A DNA stretch of 36,243 bases, taken from assembly GCA_943789135.1 (NCBI GenBank), contig CALSSY010000022.1, positions 1 through 36,243 of the forward strand. The letters run 5' to 3'. A model generated the notes under the pieces. It was given only the letters and a program-made list of their open reading frames with translations. It did no database searches and was not told the DNA's origin. The translations under genes and the position numbers were made by a program. Source of the DNA: an uncultured Bacteroidia bacterium. Lineage in GTDB: Bacteria > Bacteroidota > Bacteroidia > NS11-12g > UBA955. This document shows, piece by piece, positions 1 through 9,948 of this stretch. The number at the start of each line of letters is the position of its first letter. Position 1 is the first letter of the stretch.

Positions 1-1
1 G

Positions 2-751
2 AAAGCCCTTGCAGATGCCGATCATTTGGATGCCATAATAACCGCTCCATTGGACAAATCTACCGTTGCGGCCCACGAAAAAGATTTTACCGGGCATACG
101 GGATTCATAGCCGAACATTTTGGGGTGAAGAATTTCGCCATGTTCTTAGTTTCGGACGAATTGAAAATGGGATTGGCAACCGAACACGTTCCCGTTGCTC
201 AAATTTCTCAAAAAATAAGCACCGATTTAATTTTGAATAAGCTCGAGGTGATGTACAATTCACTTCGCGAAGATTTGAATATTATCAAGCCTCGAATAGC
301 GGTTTTGGGTTTAAATCCGCATGCCGGCGATAGCGGTCTATTAGGTAAGGAAGAATTGGAAATTATCAAACCAGCGGTTGACAAAGCCTTTGAACAAGGG
401 AAATTGGTTTACGGACCTTATGCTGCTGATAGTTTCTTTGGAAGCGGACAACATCGTCCATTTGATGCCGTACTAGCTATGTATCACGATCAAGGCTTGA
501 TACCCTTTAAATCAATGGCATTTTACGATGGTGTGAATTTTACAGCGGGCTTGCCCATAATCCGAACAAGTCCTGACCATGGAACTGCGTATGATTTAGC
601 CGGAAAAGGAACAGCAGAAACCGTAAGCATGCGTAATGCCATTTACGATGCTATTCACTTTGTAAAAAATCGTTGGCAATTTGCGGAAGATTTCCAAAAT
701 CCATTGCCCTACACCGAATTCAGAAGGGAACGTTTCCGTATCGATTTCTAA
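2..751 (+). CDS. pdxA: 4-hydroxythreonine-4-phosphate dehydrogenase, 5'-truncated
   Basis: PdxA oxidises 4-phosphohydroxy-L-threonine in the DXP-dependent route to pyridoxal phosphate (vitamin B6), in the cytoplasm. The open frame runs in from the window edge, so the first 80 or so residues of a family usually near 330-350 aa are missing; about 249 residues remain. Visible family motifs are ITAPLDK near the start, GHTGF with its metal-binding histidine, LNPHAGD, and the C-terminal run AMYHDQGL, GLPIIRTSPDHGTA and DLAGKG. The aspartate and histidines of these motifs form the metal and substrate site in known PdxA structures. The 3' end overlaps the convergent hydrolase stop by 4 bp. An internal ATG at 26 is not the true start because conserved sequence precedes it. 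Confidence 0.95.
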   Translation, partial: KALADADHLDAIITAPLDKSTVAAHEKDFTGHTGFIAEHFGVKNFAMFLVSDELKMGLATEHVPVAQISQKISTDLILNKLEVMYNSLREDLNIIKPRIAVLGLNPHAGDSGLLGKEELEIIKPAVDKAFEQGKLVYGPYAADSFFGSGQHRPFDAVLAMYHDQGLIPFKSMAFYDGVNFTAGLPIIRTSPDHGTAYDLAGKGTAETVSMRNAIYDAIHFVKNRWQFAEDFQNPLPYTEFRRERFRIDF

Positions 752-2210
752 TCTTTTTCTAGGAATTCAAAAATCACCCGTAGCACCTCTGGATCTAGGG
801 TAGTTTCTATTGTTCCATACTCGCTAATATCACCGGTTTTTGCTCGTTGAAATACGTGATTAATGCCTGGTAAAGTGGTATAGGCAAGATTCGTCTTTAC
901 TTTTAGATAGTCTTGAAATGCCGGTTGGTTAAGGGAAACAGGAGTTTGTATATCTAACCCACCATTAATAAGCAGGCTGTTTTGTTGAACGCGTTCCCAA
1001 TCTAATCGCGCATTATCATTTAAAAAATGCCACATCCAGGCATTTTGAAACAGAGGATGATAAGAATCTAAGACATAGTCGAAGAATTTTTTGCAATTTT
1101 CGCAAATCTTTTTTCAATTTTTCGACGATAACGGGCGTGCTCTTGGTCCAAATAGCATAAATAGAACCAATATAGATTTAAAGAATCCGCTGAATTAAAA
1201 AGGGTCATTTTGAGTAAGCTTAAATAGCGGTGCAAACCCAAATAAGGGGAAGTGAGGGCTGTCTTGCAAAACGCTTGCACACCTTATGGTTTTGGTACGT
1301 ATTGATATCGGCACCAGAGACCAAAGCGGGACCAAAACCAATAATTTGGATTTAGGATTGTTATGAGCCAAAGCGGCAATAATGGAACAACCTTCACTAT
1401 GACCGAATAAAATAAGGGGAGCGCAGCATATACACTATAGCAAATTGTAGGTAGGACTCGCCATCTCAATAAAATCTTGGGTGGTAAAGCTGGTTCACTG
1501 GGTTTACAAACGGTATATCCAGCGCCACGATCGTCAACCCGAAGCACATTATAGCCCGCCTTGGTAAAGGTATCAGCCAAAACCGCAAAGGGCTTATGAC
1601 CGAAAATTTCTTCATCGCGATTTTGAGCCCCACTACCCGAAAATAACAGGATGGTACCTTTTGCGATTGAGTCGAACGGGGTAGTCACGGTTCCTTGGAA
1701 TCGACATGTTCCTTGTCCGTTTGAAAATTGTACAATTTTAGAGTTGTAACGAAAAGGTGCTTTAGGTGTTTGGGGGCGTATTAATTCGACACTGCCACGA
1801 GTAAGTTCTAATGGGAACGATTGTCCGTTTTGTTCAAAAGTACCTGTGATGGTGTTTTTTTGATCCCATTTGCCTTCAAATACGGCTCCTAGTATATTGC
1901 TTTTTATGGTAATCTTATTCTTAGAAACTTCTGTATTATCCATCGGAAGGTCTTTAGCCCCCTGTTGGGGAACCGATAAATAGGTGCGATAGGTTTTATT
2001 ATCAATGGATTTTATGTGGAATTCCAATTTCAGTTGCATGCCTCCTGCGTTCAATGTTCCTGTCCATATACCGGTTATAAAGGTTTCATTATTGAATGAA
2101 GGGGTTCGAGTTAAAATACGGGTTGAAGCATAAGAACCTTGAAGTTCTATTGTTCCCAAATTGCAAAATGTAAGGGCGAGGAAGAAAAAAATCGATTTTA
2201 AAAAACGCAT
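748..2210 (-). CDS. secreted alpha/beta hydrolase, broken by several frameshifts
   Basis: This is a serine hydrolase of the alpha/beta fold, probably exported; its substrate is unknown. The ATG at 2210 begins a clear signal peptide (MRFLKSIFFFLALTF); an upstream in-frame ATG at 2258 would add a charged lead and overlap the divergent methyltransferase. An N-terminal beta-rich domain is followed by the core: LLFSGSG and VLRVDDRGAG lie in one frame, the nucleophile motif GHSEG at about 1390-1404 in another, and GGLDIQTP plus PGINHVFQ (candidate Asp and His of the triad) in a third, 748-1035. At least four single-base shifts (near 1480, 1430-1350, 1280 and 1085) are needed to join them; restoring one T in the run near 1085 reconnects the last two parts. 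All three catalytic motifs survive, so sequencing error is likelier than decay. Confidence 0.75.
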
Positions 2211-2215
2211 TCTTG

Positions 2216-2223
2216 CAAATTTA
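2216..2223 (-). promoter_or_regulatory. -7 box TAAATTTG before hydrolase
   Basis: A perfect match to the Bacteroidetes TAnnTTTG element ends 5 nt before the hydrolase ATG at 2210. No clear TTTG -33 box is visible. If used, transcription would start at or next to the start codon. Confidence 0.4.
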
Positions 2224-2240
2224 TTCCATTTTTGTCCCAC

Positions 2241-3053
2241 ATGAATGTGCATCACCATGAAATACCGCGTATTTTCTTCAAATTTCCCATACTCATGCGT
2301 ATTTTATGGTGCATCAAACACGTTTTATATCCGAGAGTCCCAATACTCAACAAACAAATTAAAAAGCAGAGTATAGTAGGAAGCAAGGTTTTGGATTTAG
2401 GCTCAGGTGATGGTCAGTTTTTAGTCGCGCTCAATTTAAAAAAGCCCCAAAGAATTGATGCGGTGGATTTAAGTGAATCCAATTTGAAGTTTATCCAAAA
2501 GACCATGCCATCCGTTAATACATATCAGATGGATATTACTGGCTTTTTAAAGAATGCCCCAGCTGGTACTTACAATCATGTTCTTTGCATTAGCACCTTG
2601 CAGTATCTTGAAAATCCTTTGGAAATCTTGAAGGAAATTAAGCGTGTGATGGCCATTGATGCTCAATTGGTTTTATACGTTCCCTTGCACCAATATCAGG
2701 AGTGTTTTCTATACAAATGGGTGTTTGAACATTTCACCAATTACGAACGCCATATGGGGCGTAAGCATATTTTTTCGCATTCGGAGATGAATGCATACTT
2801 AAACGAAGCTGGTTTTGAGGTAACGGATTTTATGCCTACTTACGGTTGGTTTGGCCGATGGTCGCATGAATTATTGTCTATCGGGAATATCCTGATTTCT
2901 CAATCCCATTTTGGATACAAAATATTGGGAATTATTTGGTTGTTCCAGTTTATCGGCGTGATTTTAATCTTAAATCTTTTGGAATACTTGATTCCAGCAA
3001 AATTAGAAGCGCGTTTTAATGGGGGGCTGTTTCAATTGAAGAATATAAACTGA
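2241..3053 (+). CDS. class I SAM-dependent methyltransferase
   Basis: This predicted methyltransferase has an unknown acceptor. The Rossmann motif VLDLGSGDGQFL (motif I, about residues 49-60) binds S-adenosylmethionine. An acidic strand (IDAVDLSES), VLCISTLQYLENP and LKEIKRVM follow in the order typical of the Methyltransf_11/25 families. The C-terminal 50 residues hold a strongly hydrophobic stretch (LLFQFIGVILILNLL-like), so the protein may sit on the membrane, as do some lipid or quinone methyltransferases. I chose the ATG at 2241 over the TTG at 2232. The gene is divergent from the hydrolase, with only 30 bp between the two starts, and ends before a strong terminator. A one-mismatch -7 box (CATTTTTG) ends 6 nt upstream of the ATG. 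Confidence 0.8.
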   Translation: MNVHHHEIPRIFFKFPILMRILWCIKHVLYPRVPILNKQIKKQSIVGSKVLDLGSGDGQFLVALNLKKPQRIDAVDLSESNLKFIQKTMPSVNTYQMDITGFLKNAPAGTYNHVLCISTLQYLENPLEILKEIKRVMAIDAQLVLYVPLHQYQECFLYKWVFEHFTNYERHMGRKHIFSHSEMNAYLNEAGFEVTDFMPTYGWFGRWSHELLSIGNILISQSHFGYKILGIIWLFQFIGVILILNLLEYLIPAKLEARFNGGLFQLKNIN

Positions 3054-3120
3054 AGATAACTAAGTATTTACAACCGATTTATAACACTACTTTGGAGGTT
3101 TAAAAATCGTTTAAATAAAA

Positions 3121-3140
3121 AAGCCACCCTAGGGTGACTT
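3121..3140. terminator. bidirectional rho-independent terminator
   Basis: The perfect palindrome CACCCTAGGGTG (3125-3136) extends past one mismatch by AAG/CTT. It is flanked by an A run on the left and a T run on the right, so it can stop transcription of the methyltransferase (+) and of the tRNA (-). Confidence 0.85.
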
Positions 3141-3143
3141 TTT

Positions 3144-3220
3144 TGGTAGCGAAGGGGGGAATTGAACCCCCGACCTCAGGGTTATGAATCCTGCGCTCTA
3201 ACCACCTGAGCTACCTCGCC
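3144..3220 (-). tRNA. tRNA-Met (anticodon CAT)
   Basis: A complete cloverleaf can be folded by eye: 7-bp acceptor stem GGCGAGG/CTTCGCT (G-U at the first pair), D stem GCTC/GAGC, anticodon loop TTCATAA with anticodon CAT, T stem GGGGG/CCCCC, and an encoded CCA. The anticodon stem lacks the three G-C pairs of initiator tRNA, and the first pair is not the initiator mismatch, so elongator Met is favoured. A tRNA-Ile with modified CAT (lysidine) cannot be fully ruled out by sequence alone. Confidence 0.93.
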
Positions 3221-3231
3221 AAATGAGGGTG

Positions 3232-3263
3232 CAAAAATAAGCGTTCAATCGAATATAAGCAAA
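3232..3263 (-). promoter_or_regulatory. canonical Bacteroidetes promoter of tRNA-Met
   Basis: On the minus strand a TTTG (-33 box, 3260-3263) is followed by exactly 20 nt and then TATTTTTG (-7 box, 3232-3239). The first base of the tRNA lies 11 nt after the -7 box. This matches the two-part promoter known for the primary sigma factor of Bacteroidetes and serves as an internal standard for the other boxes in this window. Confidence 0.75.
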
Positions 3264-3271
3264 TCAAAATT

Positions 3272-4344
3272 CTATTTTTGTAAAACGCGCTCCAAAGAAG
3301 TAAACACCGCATCAGAACTTAATTCCTCCATGCAAGAAATCCCCGTTTTGCATTGTCCCAGATAAAAACATTGACAGGGCTTAGGCGGTTGAATGATTTC
3401 CCCTTTATTGAACAAATCAAACTCATGAGGATTAAAGATATTATTCATCAATACGATACGTTTTCCCAATCCTAAAGTCAAATGCATGCCCATAGTTACT
3501 TGAGTAACTACCGCGTCACATTGATCGATTAAATTGATGAATCGGTTCAATGCGAAATTCCCTAGGTAAGCGGCTCCGCTTCCTTCCTGAATGGCTAAAT
3601 TGCGTTCGTGTTCTTGGCTTCCACCCAAAAGTAAGGGATGATAGCCTGCGTTTTGAATCATCTGAGCCAATTCTATCCACTTTTCAATACTCCATAATCG
3701 CGTGGTCCAACGATCCCCGCATCCGGTGTTCAAGCCAATAATTTTCTTATCCTTGGGTAAGTCCCAAGTGAAACCTTTATCGGCGTGATTATCCAATAAA
3801 TAAGGCTCCCCGTTGTATTCCATACCACACAGTTCGAAGATTTCGGTGCAGTAGTTTTTGGTATTGGCTTGACTCACATCATCGAATAAACCTGTATCGA
3901 ATTTGTGTTGTGCCAAATCGTTCACGGGCTGAGTCGCCCCATCTTTAAGAATATAACCGAACTTTTCTTTGGCATCCACCATTTTGAGTAAGGCGGCGGC
4001 TTCTTTTTCTTTGTCTAAATTGATGGCAATATCCCACTCGGTATTGCTTGCATATAAAACAGCTTCGGTGCCCAATTTATAGATCTCGTGAATCTGCCCT
4101 TTTGGCAGAATGTCTGGAAACAAGGTGATCCATGTAAATTTGGCATTCGGGTATAATTCCTTATATCGGGTAATTAAGGGCGTTGTTCGAATTACGTCGC
4201 CCATTGCCCCAAGCTTAATGATTAAGAATTCGCTTCTCGATTTTGGCGTATTGCAGGACACGTATCGCAATGATAACCATGCGTTTTGTGGGGTTTGCAA
4301 GGGATGTGTCCCAAAAAATGCAGGCAATCGGGTTTGTAATGCAT
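3272..4344 (-). CDS. glycosyltransferase family 9 with N-terminal Cys/His cluster (two frameshifts)
   Basis: This heptosyltransferase-like (GT-B fold) enzyme probably adds a sugar to lipopolysaccharide core or a related glycan at the inner face of the membrane. The main frame shows IIKLGAMGDVIRTTPLI, the GT9 nucleotide-sugar start motif, then NTGCGDRWTTRLW and LLGGSQEHE in the C-terminal domain. Two single-base shifts (near 4207 and 4244) hide the true start. Read through, the protein begins at ATG 4344, is about 356 aa long, and carries C7, C16, H19, C26 and C29 (C-x8-C-x2-H-x6-C-x2-C) just before the GT9 domain. That spacing looks like a small zinc knuckle. A shorter start further in (4327) gives an unconvincing N terminus. 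A near-match -7 box (TATTTTCG) ends 4 nt upstream of 4344. The acceptor is not known. Confidence 0.85.
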
Positions 4345-4433
4345 GCTGCGAAAATAGTTTTTTTCACAAAAATGACGTGTGCTTGCAACCAAATAGGCAC
4401 AATTATTGTCTATTTTAGTAGAGAATTTTGAAA

Positions 4434-7400
4434 ATGAACCTACAATATCAAGAATTCATTTCTACTCATTTTATTGATGGGTTTAATTTCCTTGGCCGAT
4501 GCATCGCATTTGGTTGGTGGATTTTTGACCTACCGATGGTTGGGACGCAACGGTACCAGCACACAATACCGGGTCACCTTATTTGTTTACCGCGATTGTA
4601 CCAAAGATGGTACCTCTGATGAAGTGCCATTTGATGATGACATTGATTTGTGTGTGTATTCGGGTGATAAAAGATTATATACCACCTATAAAATCAAATT
4701 GATTAAACCGAAAAAAAGTTCAACCCGTTGGGAATACAAACTGTCCGGAAGTGGCTTCCGCTTGTTTGGAACAAGGTATTTACGAAACAACTATTAGTTT
4801 ACCCAATAGCTCAACAGGTTATCATCTTGAAATGGGAGACGATGTTGCCGAAATACCCAGAACAATTTGAAAGACCAGTTTGGTCAAGCCTATCAAGGAC
4901 AAACCTATTACGGTTTTATTCCTCCCACGAGCATTAAAAACAGTTCTCCTTATTTCCAGGATATTCCGGTACCTTTTATCTGTAAAGACGATACGACTAC
5001 AATTCGTAATCGTGCGGTCGATCCAGATGGAGATTCCTTTCGTACAAATTGGTGACGCCTTGGCAAGGGGCTGATGAAAATAGTCCTACCCTTGAATTCC
5101 TGCCCAAACCCAATGTCGAATTTTCCCGATGTTGAATATCGAAATGGATACAGCGCGGCAAAACCTTTTGGGAATAGTGGAATTGCCAGTATCGATGCAT
5201 TTAATGGATTAACGACTTACCTTTCGCGGATAGCAGGCAGATTTGCCGTTGCCATCGAAGTTACTGAATGGAGGAATGGGGTGGCAATTTCATCCGTTCG
5301 ATTGGATTTGCAAATTTTAGTAATCAATTGCTCTCCTAATAACAAACCGTCACTTTCCTATGAAGGAGGTTCGAAGTTTTGGGAAATCCAACCTGGTGAG
5401 AAAAAGTGCTGGGATGTTACGGCATCGGATATTGTGGATGACGATCAGATTATTACCCTTAGAGCATTTGGCGATATACTTACGGGCTCTTCAACTTTTA
5501 CAGGAACGAAAGCCACGCTATCACCCGCTACCAATGCAAACAAAATAAAAGTTACGAGTAAGTTTTGTTGGCAGCCCGATTGTGATGTTAGTACGGTACG
5601 ATACCTTTCGTGTAACCTTTGAGGCGTACGATGATGGTTGTCCATCGAAATTTATTAATGAGAATGCGCTCATTAAAGTTTCTCCGCCAAAGTTTAATGA
5701 AACAATTGGTGGGCAGCGGAATGTATGTCAGAACGCCCAGACATAAGCTATTTCGCCGACAAAAGGAATTACAAGAACAAATTGAAATGGTCAGTTGAAG
5801 GGGGGAATATTACAGGCTCCGATACCGCCAATGCTATCACATGTTAATTGGGGAAATGGTTCTAGCAGGGAAAGTTAGACTTAGAGATCACTTCACCTTT
5901 TGGATGTCTAGGACCCGTTAAGGAAATTCCAGTAACATTGATTGCCCGCTCCCGATAGACCTATAATTTCATGGACCCGATACGGTTTGTGTAGGAAACT
6001 CCTACCAATACCGCTATAAAATCAACAACTTCGACGGAAGCTTTATCCTACGACTTGGGATGGTTTTGATGGTATCGAGCGTTCTGCAGCCTCCGATAAA
6101 GCGTATATCGATTACACTTGGTTGTTTCATGCAAAATAAACCGGCGTTCTCAACCGTGTAGCCAGCTTCGAATCAAGCGGGTTGTTTGAGCTTGCCGGAT
6201 ACGCTGTTTATTGCCCCTGCCGGTGCGGGAGTTCCCATAATTCACCGGGCCCAAAGCCGTATGTCCCAATAACGATGAATATCGAATATCAAATTTCAAA
6301 CTTTCGACTAACCAATCAACGTATACATGGTCGGCGTTTGGCGCCAGATAACGTATCTCCTGGAACACTAGGTATTGCAACCGTGGATTGGGGAAATACG
6401 GGTTCAGGCTGGCTGAAAGTTGTGGCTACCAACCGATTTGGTTGTAAAGACTCTTCCGACTTTAAATGTGGTGAAAACCCATCAATTACCCGGACAGATG
6501 CCACAGGGCGATACCGCATTCTGCGAGTTTACCTCGAATATCCTTTACAAAGTGGATGCCGGTCAGCGGCGAAACGTATTCTTGGAGTATTTCTGGGGGA
6601 ACTATTGTTAGCGGCCAGAACACCCCGTCCATCAAGGCAGATTGGGGCGCCTTTGGAAACGGATTTGTGGGCGTGAAAGCCACGGCTTACGATCCCAGGG
6701 TCAACGACAAAGAGTGCAGCAGTCAAGAGTTCAAACTGCCGGTAGTCAAATTATGCATCCGATTCCATCAGGTGGAGACTTTTTGTTCCCTAGATACTGA
6801 ACCCGATCAGTGTCAAGACAATGTGCCGTACCTCTTGCAAACACAATTACAAGGGGCCATGCAATTAGGCGATTCGCTGGAAATACAAGTCAATAACGGA
6901 TTGTCTTTCCAAACCCTTAGAAATGCGAATGGAATCATTGAAAACATCGAAATTAGTAAAAACAAGGAAGGAACATACAATATTAGAGCTCGTATTATTT
7001 CGGCCTTTGGATGTATGGGTCCTTGGGACGAAGTAACAATAACAATTAATCCAAAGCCGGTTAACACCGTTTTAATAGGTAACGATGTGATTTGTTTTCC
7101 ACCGAAAAGCGAATACGAGTACCAGGTAACGGGTCTGCCAACAGCACATTTGTTTGGAATTTGACAGGGGGAAGTTTTACCTTGAATCCACAGAGTGGAA
7201 ATCTGGCGCGCGTAGCATGGGATACGGCTGCGGCTTTGCGTTTGTTAGAGGTTCAAGAAATTTCCGATAAAGGTTGTCCCGGTGATGTTGTCCCTCTAGA
7301 TGTAGATTATGACAATCCCAATATCACAGCCAGATTGGTGAGCGGTTTCGCCGCCTCCAGGGGGCGATACACGCATCATTTTTGATTTTAAAGTGGGCAA

Positions 7401-8152
7401 TTCGCCTTTGCCGAACGGCGATGTTCGAATTCAACGTAGGCCCAATCTTATCGGGAGGAATTTGGACGAACGCCGGAAATTCGCCTCAGAGTTCGCAACC
7501 GTTTAGCGATGGAAACGTTAATCCGGATGCCGGAGCTTACGATTATAGAGCCTACTTGTTGAATCGCTGCGGCGATACCTTATTACAAAGGTGCACACAA
7601 CGGTGTGGTTAGAAGGTGAAAAGTCAGGACCTTTGAGCATGAAAGTAGAATTCAGCCCGTATCTTGGTTTTGAAAATGGGGTAGAGCGTTATGAGTTATA
7701 CCGACAGTTGATTGGCAAGGGAGAATACGAATTATACGAAACATATCCGGTGGAAAGTCAGGATTCGTTCGAAAACGGGAAAGATAATTACGGACAGCGT
7801 TTTCGGATTAAGGCATATGAATTAGGGGGCGATCGTGTATCGTGGAGTAACGATGTAGTTTTGTATTTTGAACCTGTTTTGTTTGTTCCCAACGCGTTTA
7901 CGCCGAATGGTAAAGGGCCAGGACAGAACGAAATATTCAAACCTTTGATTTCGGGAGTGAAATCCTATGAATTCCGAATTTACAACCGCTGGGGTGAGAA
8001 GTTGGCAGAATATTTTGAGGAATCACAAGGGTGGGACGGTACCTATGGCGGCAAATCGGCTCCAGAAGGGGTTTATGTGTATCAGATACAGTTCCGCGAT
8101 TTTCAGGATAAATTGTATCAATTTAGTGGGACCATTCAGTCTACTGCGTTAG
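4434..8152 (+). CDS. large T9SS-exported Ig-repeat protein with CHU_C (type B) sorting domain, many frameshifts
   Basis: This is a cell-surface or secreted protein of about 1,240 aa, of the 'gliding motility-associated C-terminal domain' group exported by the type IX secretion system. It starts with a signal peptide (ATG 4434; hydrophobic core 4450-4495), then the conserved N-terminal domain with SHLVGGFLTYRWLG, YRDC, a repaired ERCCRN motif (4837-4854) and YYGFIPPT. From about 5740 to 7340 come four or five Ig/PKD-like repeats, each with a pattern like W-x-GG-x-I-x-G then V-x-WG and FGC. The C terminus (7880-8149) holds FVPNAFTPNG, YNRWGEKL, GWDGTYGG and GVYVYQIQF. I count at least 15 one-base shifts. 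Removing one C at 8137 restores the typical ending GTISLLR-stop at 8152; uncorrected, the frame ends at 8157. Possible roles are adhesion or a surface scaffold; the ligand is unknown. Confidence 0.85.
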
Positions 8153-8337
8153 AGTAGATTACGGAATTAGGTATGCGAGTTTCCAAAAACAGATTAACCC
8201 AGTTTCATGAATTCATCGAATGGGTAAAAATTACAAACGAATCATACTAGAAATCTCAACAAGCAAACACAGATAGGTATCGTATACTGCGAATTTTCAA
8301 TTATTAAATAACAATTATCAATTTAAATTAATAAAAT

Positions 8338-9101
8338 ATGTCTAGTCCATTATTTTCGGAAAAAGCGTTCAGAGCAGTTGCTGGAACGAGCTATGGCGAC
8401 AGTATGACTCTCAGAGGAACTGTCGACAAATCAATTCTATTACTCTTCTTAACCCTTTTGGTTCCTGCCGTTTGGATTTGGAACAAAATGGGTGCCGACC
8501 CAGAGTATGCCATCAACAATGGCATCCAATCGTACATGTGGGGTGGTTTGATCATTGGATTGGTCAGCATCTTGGTGATTATCCTTCAAGAAGGATTGGT
8601 CGCCCTACTTAGCGCCTGTGTATGCTGCCGCTCAGGGAGTGGTTTTGGGTTCTATCTCCATGTTCTTCGAGGCCATGTTTCCTGGTATTGTGATGCAGGC
8701 CGTCGGTATTACCTTGGGTATTTTTGCGCTTAATGTTGGGCAGCTTACAAGACCGGTCTGTTACGCGCTACGCCTTTGTTCACCAAAGTGATTTACATGG
8801 CAACTGCAGGTGTGGCCATATTCTACCTGGTGATGTGGATCGGTGGTATGTTCGGAGCTACCGGCCTATCCAGTTTTTACGGCAGGTAATTCGATGTTCT
8901 CCATCGGTTTGAGCGTGGTAATTGCCGGTATCGCTGCCTTTCAACTTCATTTTGGACTTCAACTTCATTGAAGAAAATGCTAAAGCCGGAGCGCCTAAAT
9001 ACATGGAATGGTACTCAGGAGTGTTGCACTTATTGGCGACCTTAATCTGGTTGTATATCGAGATTTTGCGCTTACTGGCTAAATTACAGAGTCGCGATTA
9101 A
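8338..9101 (+). CDS. Bax inhibitor-1/YccA-family membrane protein (frameshifted)
   Basis: This multi-pass inner-membrane protein belongs to the Bax inhibitor-1/YccA superfamily (the BaxI_1 branch common in Bacteroidota and Actinobacteria). The physiological role of this branch is not settled; relatives act in membrane stress or ion leak. Repaired across shifts near 8583, 8733, 8883 and 8943, it reads as about 254 aa with some seven hydrophobic segments. Visible family stretches are MTLRGTVDKSILL, KKDWSPYLAPVYAAAQG, AMFPGIVMQAVGITLG, YKTGLL, FILDFNFIEE and APKYMEWYSG, ending in IWLYIEILRLLAKLQSRD. The last 18 bp overlap the convergent TPR gene. The 185 bp before it (8153-8337) contain no gene and no clear -7 box that I can see. 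Confidence 0.85.
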
Positions 9102-9434
9102 TCTTTCATCGTCGTCATCGGCAATTTCCAAGTTCAATTTCGCACTTTGGAGTTCCGATAAGGCATGGGAGTCGCCCAATTCTTTAGCAATCAGGATGCC
9201 CTTGGAATACGTTTCAAGGGCATTTTCTTTTTGTCCCTGTTTAGATAATAAGGCTCCAAGATGGTAATAGGTTGCCACATATTTTGGATGTTGGGCAATT
9301 AAATATTGATATTTCTCTAAGGCCAAATTAGCGTCGCCATGTTTATGATATTCTTGGGCAATTGCATAATGTAAAAAAGGATCTTCTGGAGAGTCTTTTA
9401 AGAATTCTATTAATTGTTCAAGACGTGTATTCAT
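9084..9434 (-). CDS. small tetratricopeptide-repeat protein
   Basis: The 116-aa soluble protein is made almost entirely of TPR helices. Two clear repeats are visible: residues about 20-53 (ending PKYVATYYHLGALL) and 54-87 (GQKENALETYSKGI). The tail DDDDERLIA is acidic. TPRs bind partner proteins; the partner here is unknown. The start at 9434 overlaps the end of the DUF5683 gene by 17 nt, which makes it the last member of the parA-parB-DUF5683 operon. The overlap suggests translational coupling. Confidence 0.8.
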   Translation of the reverse strand: MNTRLEQLIEFLKDSPEDPFLHYAIAQEYHKHGDANLALEKYQYLIAQHPKYVATYYHLGALLSKQGQKENALETYSKGILIAKELGDSHALSELQSAKLNLEIADDDDERLIATL

Positions 9435-9948
9435 GGGATTTTAAAGGTAAATTCAATGCGTATTCGGGCGTTCTTAATAGATTCACCCCTAGATTTTGAT
9501 CAATATTGAATTCGAAAAAATGCGCATCTACCGTGGCATCTACAACTTGTAGCACATAAATAACCACAAAAGCAATTCCGGCTACATCGCGACTTACACG
9601 GTCATTATCGCGCTGTTCGATTTCAAAAACGGTGGGTTGTGAATTCTGAGCGTAGAGGGAAGTGAAATACGCATTTTGGGTCTTTACTTTTTGATTGAAA
9701 TCGTAAAAATAATAGCCCGAAGCGGCTAATGCTCCATATACAATGGGTATTTTCCAATATTTTTTATTGTAAAACTGACCAGCCCCTGGGAGTGCTAAAG
9801 ATAAAACAGTCGCCTTATGGGGCGAATGCAGTGACTCTACAGAAGTATCTATTGTATTTAGGGAATCTTGACTTTGAGCGAATAAAATACTCGGGGAGAT
9901 TAGGACACCCAAAATAACAATAAAATGTAACCGTAGAAAACGAGGCAC
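9418..9948 (-). CDS. DUF5683-type membrane protein
   Basis: The 176-aa exported or membrane protein has a signal peptide (FIVILGVLISPSILFAQ), the glycine-rich segment VLSLALPGAGQFYNKKYWK, a hydrophobic segment (IPIVYGALAASGYYF), and a second one near GIAFVVIYVLQVVDATVDAH. This arrangement is the Bacteroidota-specific DUF5683 family, often found directly after parB. The function is unknown. The start is GTG at 9948, sharing one base with the parB stop (TAGTG), so reinitiation after parB is likely. A link with chromosome or membrane organisation is only suggested by the neighbours. Confidence 0.82.
   Translation of the reverse strand: MPRFLRLHFIVILGVLISPSILFAQSQDSLNTIDTSVESLHSPHKATVLSLALPGAGQFYNKKYWKIPIVYGALAASGYYFYDFNQKVKTQNAYFTSLYAQNSQPTVFEIEQRDNDRVSRDVAGIAFVVIYVLQVVDATVDAHFFEFNIDQNLGVNLLRTPEYALNLPLKSHEYTS

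Noticed and set aside
3144..3220. tRNA as an integration site for a mobile element
   Set aside because: No integrase lies nearby and I see no repeat of the tRNA 3' end elsewhere in the window.
4110..4418. Plus-strand Cys-rich open frame opposite the GT9 start
   Set aside because: It is the complement of the GT9 N-terminal region; its cysteines mirror those codons and it has no family resemblance.
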